Shown one piece after another: positions 1 to 4,921 of a stretch of 5,815 bases of DNA. Numbering within the stretch: the stretch's first letter is position 1; each line of letters opens with the position of its first letter. A program made the position numbers and the translations under genes. A model generated the notes under the pieces. That model saw only the letters and a program-made list of their open reading frames with translations, did not search any database and was not told the DNA's origin. The stretch is from Deltaproteobacteria bacterium (lineage in GTDB: Bacteria; Myxococcota_A; Bradymonadia; UBA7976; VGTA01): NCBI GenBank assembly GCA_016874875.1, contig VGTA01000241.1:1-5815 (forward strand), in the 5' to 3' direction.

Positions 1-1
1 C

Positions 2-652
2 CCTCACCGCGCCTGGGGCTTCTACGGCCACCGCCTCAACCTCTACCGCGCCACCGTCCCCCACGAGGGGTTCGCGCTCCTGCGCGCGTGGGCGAGGCGA
101 CTCAGCGACAATTACTTCATCTACACCTCCAACGTGGACGGGCAGTTCCAGAAGGCGGGCTTCAGCCCCGACCGCTGCGTGGAGTGCCACGGCTCGATCC
201 ACCACGCGCAGCCCCTCAACGGCGACGGCGATGTCCACAGCGCCGAGGGGATGACGGTGGACGTGGACGAGACGCAGCTCCGCGCCCGCGACCCCCTCCC
301 GCGCCACCCCAACATCCAGGGCCTCCCGCGCCCCAACATCCTCATGTTTGGGGACGACAGCTGGGACGAGTCGCGCACGCTTGAGCAGGCGGAGCGCTTA
401 GGGGCGTGGCTCAAGGCGCAGGAGGGGCGGCGCGTGGCGGTGGTGGAGATGGGCGCGGGCACCACCATCCCCTCCGTCCGCAACTTTGGCGAGCGCGTCC
501 TCGCCAACGACCCCGCCCGCGCCGCCCTCATCCGGATCAACCCGAGCGCCGCGGACGTGCCCGCGCGCGCCCCCGCGGGCCGCGCCGTGTCGCTCTTCGT
601 GGGGGCCCTGGAGGGGCTGCGGGGCATCGACGCCGCGCTCAGCGCGGGCTGA
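2..652 (+). CDS. Sir2-family NAD-dependent protein deacylase, 5'-truncated, lacking zinc-ribbon cysteines
   Basis: This is the C-terminal 216 residues of a sirtuin-type enzyme. The frame is open from base 2 to the TGA at 650-652, so the true start lies left of the window; the GTG at 134 is internal (the Val of the TSNVDG motif). Sirtuins use NAD+ to remove acyl groups from lysine. Visible family landmarks, in fragment numbering, are WGFYGHRLNLYR (5-16), the NAD-pocket motif YTSNVDGQFQKAG (41-53), the catalytic His in ECHGSIHH (His63), RPNILMFGDDSW (110-121), EMGAGTTIPSVR (149-160) and IRINP (177-181). The zinc-ribbon segment between His63 and RPNILMFG has no cysteine at all; relatives as I recall them carry CxxC-type pairs there. 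The only cysteines are Cys59 and Cys62, just before the catalytic His. The family call is firm. Deacylase activity and substrate are inferred, and the missing zinc site makes activity uncertain. The gene converges on glyA with 11 bp between the two stop codons. Confidence 0.85.
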   Translation, partial: PHRAWGFYGHRLNLYRATVPHEGFALLRAWARRLSDNYFIYTSNVDGQFQKAGFSPDRCVECHGSIHHAQPLNGDGDVHSAEGMTVDVDETQLRARDPLPRHPNIQGLPRPNILMFGDDSWDESRTLEQAERLGAWLKAQEGRRVAVVEMGAGTTIPSVRNFGERVLANDPARAALIRINPSAADVPARAPAGRAVSLFVGALEGLRGIDAALSAG

Positions 653-668
653 GGCGCTTTACTTTAGC
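641..668 (+). terminator. weak terminator-like hairpin between convergent sirtuin gene and glyA
   Basis: AGCGC at 641-645 can pair with GCGCT at 654-658 across an 8-nt loop, followed by T-rich TTACTTTA. The stem spans the sirtuin stop codon. A second overlapping dyad, CCGCGCT/AGCGCGG (633-639/641-647), could compete with it. The stem is short and the T-run interrupted. Read on the minus strand for glyA there is no following T-run. This is a possible plus-strand terminator only. Confidence 0.25.
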
Positions 669-1974
669 TCACGTACACCGGGAAGCGGGCGCACAGGGCG
701 CGCACCCGCTCGCGCGCCGCCTCCACCGCCGCCTCCCCCGCGCCGGCGTGGGCGGCGGGGTCGCGCGCCTCGGCGCTCAGGGCGTCCATCACGTCGCACA
801 TCCACCCGGCGAGGGCGGCGCACTCGCCCTCCCCAAAGCCGCGCGTGGTGACGGCGGGGGTGCCCACGCGGATTCCGCTCGTCACGAAGGGGCTCTTGGG
901 GTCGTTGGGCACGGCGTTCTTGTTCACGGTGATGTGGGCGCGGTCGAGGGCGGCGTCCGCCGCCTTGCCGGTGATGCCCTTGGCGATCAGGCTCACCAGC
1001 ATGAGGTGGTTGTCGGTGCCCCCAGAGACGATGTCGTAGCCGCGCGCCATGAACACCCCCGCCATCGCGCGGGCGTTCTGCACCACCCGCCCCTGGTAGG
1101 CGCGGAACCCCTCCGACATCGCCTCCTTGAACGCCACCGCCTTCGCCGCGATCACGTGCATCAGCGGCCCCCCCTGCATGCCGGGGAACACCGCGCCGCT
1201 CAGGCGCTTCTCGAGGTCGGCGTTGGCGCGCGCCAGGATCAGCCCGCTGCGGGGGCCGCGGAGGGTCTTGTGCGTGGTGGTGGTGACCACGTCGGCGTAG
1301 GGCACGGGGTTGGGGTACACCCCCGCCGCCACCAGCCCCGCCACGTGCGCCATGTCCACCAGCAGGTACGCGCCCACCTCGTCGGCGATGGCGCGGAAGC
1401 GCCCCCAGTCCATCACGCGCGAGTAGGCGGAGAACCCCGCCACGAGCAGCTTGGGCCTGTGCTCGAGGGCGAGGGCGCGCACCGCGTCGTAGTCGAGGAG
1501 TCCGTCGTCGTTGGTGGCGTACGACACCGCCTTGTAGGTGCGCCCCGAGAAGTTGACGCTCGCCCCGTGCGTGAGGTGCCCGCCGTGGGCGAGGCTCATG
1601 CCCAGGAGGGTGTCGCGGGGCTCGAGGAGCGCCAGGTACGCCGCGGCGTTGGCCTGCGACCCCGAGTGCGGCTGCACGTTGGCGTAGTCGGCGCCAAAGA
1701 GCTCCTTGGCGCGCTCGATGGCGAGGCGCTCCACCTCGTCCACGTGCTCACAGCCCCCGTAGTAGCGCTTGCCGGGGTAGCCCTCGGCGTACTTGTTGGT
1801 GAGGACGCTGCCCTGCGCCTCAAGGACAAAGGGGCTCGTGTAGTTCTCGCTGGCGATCAGCTCCACGTGGTCCTCTTGCCGCCGCGCCTCGGCGGCCATC
1901 GCCGCCCAGAGGGCGGGGTCGAACTCGGAGAGGGGCTGCCGGCTGTGGGTGTATCCGTGGGGGTGTCCGCTCAT
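664..1974 (-). CDS. glyA: Serine hydroxymethyltransferase
   Basis: This 436-residue, PLP-dependent cytosolic enzyme interconverts serine plus tetrahydrofolate with glycine plus 5,10-methylene-tetrahydrofolate, the main source of one-carbon units. Family motifs are complete: ELIASENYTS (38-47), KYAEGYPGKRYYGG (61-74, with the active-site Tyr/Glu residues), QPHSGSQAN (101-109), LVDMAHVAGL (205-214, cofactor-ring Asp207), the Schiff-base lysine Lys236 in TTTTHKTLRGPRSG (231-244), FPGMQGGP (263-270) and SGIRVGTPAVTTRGF (366-380, substrate-carboxylate Arg369). Numbering runs about +7 against E. coli GlyA. The ATG at 1972-1974 gives the usual family length. A TTG at 2032-2034 would add 20 proline-rich residues and overlap the previous gene. 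I see no good Shine-Dalgarno sequence before the ATG, only a CA-rich stretch, so translation may be coupled to the gene upstream. It is probably the last gene of the cysS operon. No key residue is missing. Confidence 0.97.
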   Translation of the reverse strand: MSGHPHGYTHSRQPLSEFDPALWAAMAAEARRQEDHVELIASENYTSPFVLEAQGSVLTNKYAEGYPGKRYYGGCEHVDEVERLAIERAKELFGADYANVQPHSGSQANAAAYLALLEPRDTLLGMSLAHGGHLTHGASVNFSGRTYKAVSYATNDDGLLDYDAVRALALEHRPKLLVAGFSAYSRVMDWGRFRAIADEVGAYLLVDMAHVAGLVAAGVYPNPVPYADVVTTTTHKTLRGPRSGLILARANADLEKRLSGAVFPGMQGGPLMHVIAAKAVAFKEAMSEGFRAYQGRVVQNARAMAGVFMARGYDIVSGGTDNHLMLVSLIAKGITGKAADAALDRAHITVNKNAVPNDPKSPFVTSGIRVGTPAVTTRGFGEGECAALAGWMCDVMDALSAEARDPAAHAGAGEAAVEAARERVRALCARFPVYVS

Positions 1975-2017
1975 GGTGTGTGGCTCGCGTGTGTGTGGGC
2001 TCGGCGGGTGTGTGAGC

Positions 2018-3139
2018 TCAGGGGGCGCGCCCAAACGCGCACCACCCCTGCCCCTGTGTGTTGATCATCTCTACGCCATCAAAGCCCGCGAACCAAGCCT
2101 CCAGCTCCGCGCGCGTGATATAATGCGTCACCGGGGGGCTCAGGCGGTCAAACATCCGCCGCAGCTTATAGTCCCAGTCGCGCCCCGCCGCCTCGTGATA
2201 CGGCAGGCGGGCGGCGAGGGCGCCGAGGCCCGCGCGCTGGAGGGCGCGGGCAGGGAGCCACAGCCCCGCCTCCACCCCGGCGGTGAGGGCGGCGGCGACG
2301 GCGAGCTTGGCGGGGCGGGGCAGGGAGCCCGTGAGCGGGCGCAGCCAGGTGAGGTGGCTCGCGCGGTAGCTCCAGCGCATCTCGTCGAGCCCGTACACCC
2401 ACACCGACACGCGCCCGCCGCGGCGGGCGAGGGGGGCGACGGCGGCGAAGGAGGCGCGCGGGTCGGGGGTGTGGTGCAGCACGCCGTTGGAGTACACGGC
2501 GTCGAAGGCGCCGCGGCGCAGGGGGGGGCGGCGGAGGTCGCCTTGGATGAAGTGGTGGGCGGGGCTGGACTCTAGGGCGCGGGCGCGCTCCACGCCCCTG
2601 CTCAGGTCGAGCCCCACCAGCCGCGCCGCCCCCGCCCGCGTCACCAGCCGCGCGTGCCGCCCCTCGCCGCACCCCACCTCCAGGACCACCTCCCCCGCCA
2701 TCGACTCGGGCGGCAGGCGGGGCTGGAAGCGGTCCCAGCTCTCGCGCCACTCGTCCCACAGCCACCCCTCCCCCCCGGGGGCGTCGCGGTTGAGGTCGAG
2801 GTGGTGGAAATCGTAGGCGGTGAGCGTCTCGAGCACCTCGGGGGGCGGCGGCGGGGCGCCCGCCGCCTCCTCGGCGAGGGCGCGCAGGGCGGGCCAGGAC
2901 TCGTAGGCGTCGGGGTAGGAGGCGCGGAGGAAGGGGTGGAGCAGGTCGGGGGGCAGCAGGCGCGGCACGCCGCCGATGATGGGGTAGAGGAGCGCGCGCC
3001 CCCCCGCGCTCATCCCCCCCGAGGCGAGCAGCCCCCGCGCCGCGTCCCCCTGCTCGAGCGACAGCGGGGCGCCGGTGACGGGGCAGGCGACCAGCGCGAG
3101 GAGGTCGGCGAGGGCGGCGGCGTGACGGGAGAGAGTCAC
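2018..3139 (-). CDS. Class I SAM-dependent methyltransferase with degenerate Trm112-like N-terminal domain
   Basis: This 373-residue protein has two parts. Residues about 12-64 resemble the small Trm112/YcaR-type domain, with LLALVACPVTGAPL near the start and YPIIGGVPRLLP at the end. The usual second zinc cysteine of CPxC is Thr (CPVT), and no later cysteine pair is present. Residues about 150-245 form a Methyltransf_11-type Rossmann core: SAM-binding motif I VLEVGCGEG (152-160), the acidic end of strand 2 at VGLDLS (175-180), QGDLRRPPL (199-207) and the post-core FDAVYSNGVLHHTPDP (212-227). The C-terminal part (about 250-373) has a hydrophobic stretch near 279-300 and an ITRAELEAWFAGF segment common in methyltransferases acting on glycans, lipids or small molecules. 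The GTG start at 3139 has AGGGG (plus-strand bases 3146-3150) six bases upstream, sharing a base with the cysS stop, 10 bp after which this gene begins. Substrate unknown; fold call confident. Confidence 0.9.
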   Translation of the reverse strand: MTLSRHAAALADLLALVACPVTGAPLSLEQGDAARGLLASGGMSAGGRALLYPIIGGVPRLLPPDLLHPFLRASYPDAYESWPALRALAEEAAGAPPPPPEVLETLTAYDFHHLDLNRDAPGGEGWLWDEWRESWDRFQPRLPPESMAGEVVLEVGCGEGRHARLVTRAGAARLVGLDLSRGVERARALESSPAHHFIQGDLRRPPLRRGAFDAVYSNGVLHHTPDPRASFAAVAPLARRGGRVSVWVYGLDEMRWSYRASHLTWLRPLTGSLPRPAKLAVAAALTAGVEAGLWLPARALQRAGLGALAARLPYHEAAGRDWDYKLRRMFDRLSPPVTHYITRAELEAWFAGFDGVEMINTQGQGWCAFGRAP

Positions 3140-3150
3140 GGCGCGCCCCT
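3140..3150 (-). promoter_or_regulatory. Ribosome binding site for the methyltransferase, overlapping the cysS stop codon
   Basis: Read on the minus strand, the A of the cysS TGA begins AGGGG, followed by a 6-nt spacer and a GTG start. The arrangement supports the GTG start and suggests that ribosomes finishing cysS re-initiate on the next gene. Confidence 0.6.
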
Positions 3151-4643
3151 CAGAGCTTCACGCGCCACTCGGCGCCCGCGGGGGTGTCCATCACCGCCAC
3201 GCCCCGCGCGTCGAGCAGGTCGCGGAGGCGGTCGGACTCCGCCCAGTCCTTGGCGGCGCGGGCGGCGGCGCGGGCGGCGAGGAGCCCCTCCACCTCCTCC
3301 GCCGTCAGCCCGAGCGGCGCGAGGCGCTTGCGCTTCACCTCCTCCGTGAACTCCCCCGGCGCCGCGCCGAGCAGGTGGAGGGCGGCGCTGAAGCGCTCGA
3401 AGGCGGCGAGGGCGAGGGCGGCGATGGGCCCCGCGCGGCGCTTGGCCCGCTTGTGCCCCGCTAGGCGGTTCACCGCGCGCGCCAGCTCAAACGCGAGGGC
3501 GAGCGCCTGCGCGGTGTTGAAATCCTCGTCGAGCGCCCCGTAGAGGCGCGCCTCAAACCCCTCCGCGAGCGCGAGGGCGGCGGCGGCGTCCTCGCCGAGC
3601 GCCTGGGCGGCGGCGGCGGGGCTCTCCTGCGCCTCCCCCGGCTCGCGCGCCAGCTGCCCCGCCACCTCCTTGGCCTCGTAGAGCCGCGCGAGCATCGACA
3701 GCGCCTCGGTGAGCGACGTCTCCGACCACGGGAGGGCGGTGCGGTAGTGGTTCTGGAGCAGATAGAGGCGCAGCGCCTCCGCCGGGAACACGGCGAGCGC
3801 CTCGCGGATGTTGAACACGTTGCCGAGCGACTTGCCCATCTTCTGCCCGCTCGCCATCGTGATGAGCCCGTTGTGCATCCAGTAGCGCGCGAAGGGCTCC
3901 CCCGAGGCGCACTCGCTCTGCGCCACCTCGTTCTCGTGGTGCGGGAACACCAAGTCGAGCCCGCCGCCGTGGATGTCGATCTGCGCGCCGAGCTGCTCGC
4001 GCGACATCGCCGAGCACTCGATGTGCCACCCCGGGCGCCCCTGCCCCCACGGGCTCGGCCAGGTGGGCTCGCCGGGCTTGCACGCCTTCCACAGCGCGAA
4101 ATCCGCCGGGTGGCGCTTGCCGCTCTCCTCGTCGGCGGAGCGGAGCTCGTCGACGCGCTGGCGCGAGAGCTTGCCGTACTCGGGGAAGCTCTGCACCGAG
4201 AACCACACCGAGCCGTCCGCCTCGTAGGCGTGCCCCTTGGCGATCAGGTGCTCGGTCATGTGGAGGATCGCCTCCATCGAGGTCGAGACGCGCGGCTCCA
4301 CGTCCGGGCGCGCGAGCCCGAGGGCGTCGGTGTCCTCGTGGAAGGCGTCGATGTAGCGCTGCGCGAGGGCGAGCGGCTCCTCTCCGCGCTCGAGGGCGCG
4401 GCGGATGATCTTGTCGTCGATGTCGGTGAAGTTTCGCACAAAGCGCACCGCCCAGCCGCGGTGGCGGAGGTAGCGCACAAAGGCGTCAAACGCCACCATC
4501 GCTCGCCCGTGGCCGATGTGGATGTGGTCGTAGACCGTCATGCCGCACACGTAGAGGCTCACCGCCCCCTCTTGGAGCGGCACGAACGGCTCCGTCTGCT
4601 TGGTGAGGGTGTTGTAGAGCCGGAAGGGGGCGGGCGTGGCCAT
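3150..4643 (-). CDS. cysS: Cysteinyl-tRNA synthetase
   Basis: This 497-residue class Ia aminoacyl-tRNA synthetase charges tRNA-Cys with cysteine in the cytosol. Motifs in order: LYNTLTKQTEPF (9-20), YVCGMTVYDHIHIGHGR (31-47) with zinc ligand Cys33 and the HIGH signature at 42-45, FVRNFTDIDDKII (68-80), WHIECSAMS (206-214) with zinc ligand Cys210, the Cys-substrate zinc loop FPHHENEVAQ (233-242) with His235 and Glu239, and the second signature as KMGKSLGN (268-275). The last is a Ser-to-Gly variant of KMSKS. The C-terminal helical and anticodon-binding regions follow (DALY-like LYGALDEDFNTAQAL near 367-381, RDLLDARGVAVMDT near 474-487). Length is somewhat above the roughly 460 residues of the E. 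coli enzyme, partly from an Ala/Glu-rich insert around 330-360. The ATG at 4641-4643 has AGAGGA eight bases upstream. It is the first gene of the minus-strand cluster. Confidence 0.97.
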   Translation of the reverse strand: MATPAPFRLYNTLTKQTEPFVPLQEGAVSLYVCGMTVYDHIHIGHGRAMVAFDAFVRYLRHRGWAVRFVRNFTDIDDKIIRRALERGEEPLALAQRYIDAFHEDTDALGLARPDVEPRVSTSMEAILHMTEHLIAKGHAYEADGSVWFSVQSFPEYGKLSRQRVDELRSADEESGKRHPADFALWKACKPGEPTWPSPWGQGRPGWHIECSAMSREQLGAQIDIHGGGLDLVFPHHENEVAQSECASGEPFARYWMHNGLITMASGQKMGKSLGNVFNIREALAVFPAEALRLYLLQNHYRTALPWSETSLTEALSMLARLYEAKEVAGQLAREPGEAQESPAAAAQALGEDAAAALALAEGFEARLYGALDEDFNTAQALALAFELARAVNRLAGHKRAKRRAGPIAALALAAFERFSAALHLLGAAPGEFTEEVKRKRLAPLGLTAEEVEGLLAARAAARAAKDWAESDRLRDLLDARGVAVMDTPAGAEWRVKL

Positions 4644-4657
4644 GGGGGCGGTCCTCT
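4644..4657 (-). promoter_or_regulatory. Shine-Dalgarno sequence of cysS
   Basis: On the minus strand AGAGGA (plus-strand TCCTCT at 4652-4657) lies 8 nt before the ATG. It is the best-spaced ribosome binding site of the three minus-strand genes and fixes the cysS start. Confidence 0.7.
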
Positions 4658-4662
4658 GCGGT

Positions 4663-4699
4663 GGGGGGCGGGTGCGTGGGTTGTAGCGGAGGGGGGGGG
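4663..4699 (+). other. Clustered G-tracts, possible G-quadruplex
   Basis: G-runs lie at 4663-4668 (6), 4670-4672 (3), 4678-4680 (3) and 4691-4699 (9), with gaps of 1, 5 and 10 bases. The last gap exceeds the common 7-base loop limit, so this is a loose candidate. The G-rich strand is the template for cysS and lies just upstream of its start. Confidence 0.35.
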
Positions 4700-4710
4700 C
4701 GATTTCAACG

Positions 4711-4757
4711 CCCGCCGAGCGCCCCGCCGAGCGCCCCGCCGAGCGCCCCGCCGAGCG
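4711..4757. repeat. 12-bp tandem repeat, about four copies
   Basis: The unit CCCCGCCGAGCG occurs three times exactly (4722-4733, 4734-4745, 4746-4757), preceded by an 11-base copy at 4711-4721. It is non-coding and lies in the presumed 5' leader or promoter-proximal region of cysS, next to the AT-rich island. Copy number may vary between strains by slippage; that is inference. Confidence 0.9.
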
Positions 4758-4760
4758 CAG

Positions 4761-4800
4761 CCCTAAAAATGAGTAGTTGTCACTATATGATTTTTACTTG
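4761..4800. promoter_or_regulatory. AT-rich divergent promoter/operator candidate with nested dyad symmetry
   Basis: A sharp drop in GC marks this stretch. Outer arms TAAAAAT (4764-4770) and ATTTTTA (4790-4796) are perfect inverted copies. Inner arms TAGT (4774-4777) and ACTA (4782-4785) flank TGTC, with nearly the same centre, offset by half a base. Two -10-like hexamers overlap on opposite strands: TATGAT (+, 4786-4791) and TATAGT (-, 4787-4782). Neither has a convincing -35 box at the standard spacing. Promoter function is inferred from position, composition and symmetry. Confidence 0.4.
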
Positions 4801-4879
4801 CCCTCACATACAGAGCGCGCACGGGCGCGTTTGCCTCCATCGCGCTCGCGCCTTTATCGCCATATTGCCCACTCTCTGA

Positions 4880-4898
4880 ATACACATACCATGTGTAT
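4880..4898. promoter_or_regulatory. Perfect 8-bp inverted repeat upstream of the lipoprotein RBS
   Basis: ATACACAT (4880-4887) and ATGTGTAT (4891-4898) are exact reverse complements separated by ACC. The element ends 13 bases before GAGGAG and 23 bases before the start codon. It could be a transcription-factor operator or, in mRNA, a hairpin next to the ribosome binding site. Which one applies cannot be told from sequence alone. Confidence 0.5.
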
Positions 4899-4911
4899 CA
4901 TCAGAACAATC

Positions 4912-4921
4912 GAGGAGAAGC
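4912..4921 (+). promoter_or_regulatory. Ribosome binding site of the VWA lipoprotein gene
   Basis: GAGGAG (4912-4917) precedes the ATG at 4922 by four bases (AAGC). The strong match supports this start, even though the spacing is a little short. Confidence 0.7.

Larger units (their letters stand above)
4644..4921. promoter_or_regulatory. Divergent intergenic control region between cysS and the VWA lipoprotein gene
   Basis: This 278-bp gap separates two genes pointing away from each other and should carry both promoters. From the cysS side it holds clustered G-tracts (4663-4699), a 12-bp tandem repeat (4711-4757) and an AT-rich island with dyad symmetry (4761-4800). Further right are a GC hairpin followed by TTT (CGCGC 4816-4820 with GCGCG 4825-4829, loop ACGG), a perfect 8-bp inverted repeat (4880-4898) and the lipoprotein ribosome binding site. 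I see no tRNA, no riboswitch and no convincing coding frame; a short ATG frame at 4891 reads only 13 codons and overlaps the lipoprotein start. Confidence 0.7.

Noticed and set aside
134..652. Treating the GTG at 134 as the start of the sirtuin gene
   Set aside because: The frame is open to the left edge and the upstream residues (WGFYGH..., YTSN) belong to the sirtuin fold. The GTG is the Val of the NVDG motif.
1975..2034. Extended glyA start at the TTG codon 2032-2034
   Set aside because: It would add 20 Pro/His/Thr-rich residues not typical of SHMT and overlap the previous gene. The ATG at 1974 fits the family length.
406..2064. Long plus-strand open frame (552 codons) opposite glyA
   Set aside because: Its translation is low-complexity Ala/Gly/Arg/His and it lies antisense to an unmistakable GlyA. 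High GC depletes stop codons and creates such shadows.
2166..2765. Minus-strand open frame inside the methyltransferase gene in another frame
   Set aside because: It is Pro/Arg/Gly-rich with no motif, while the overlapping frame has a clear SAM-binding core.
3747..4766. Plus-strand open frame (339 codons) opposite cysS
   Set aside because: It lies antisense to a complete CysS with all motifs. The product has no recognisable domain and the composition of a GC shadow.
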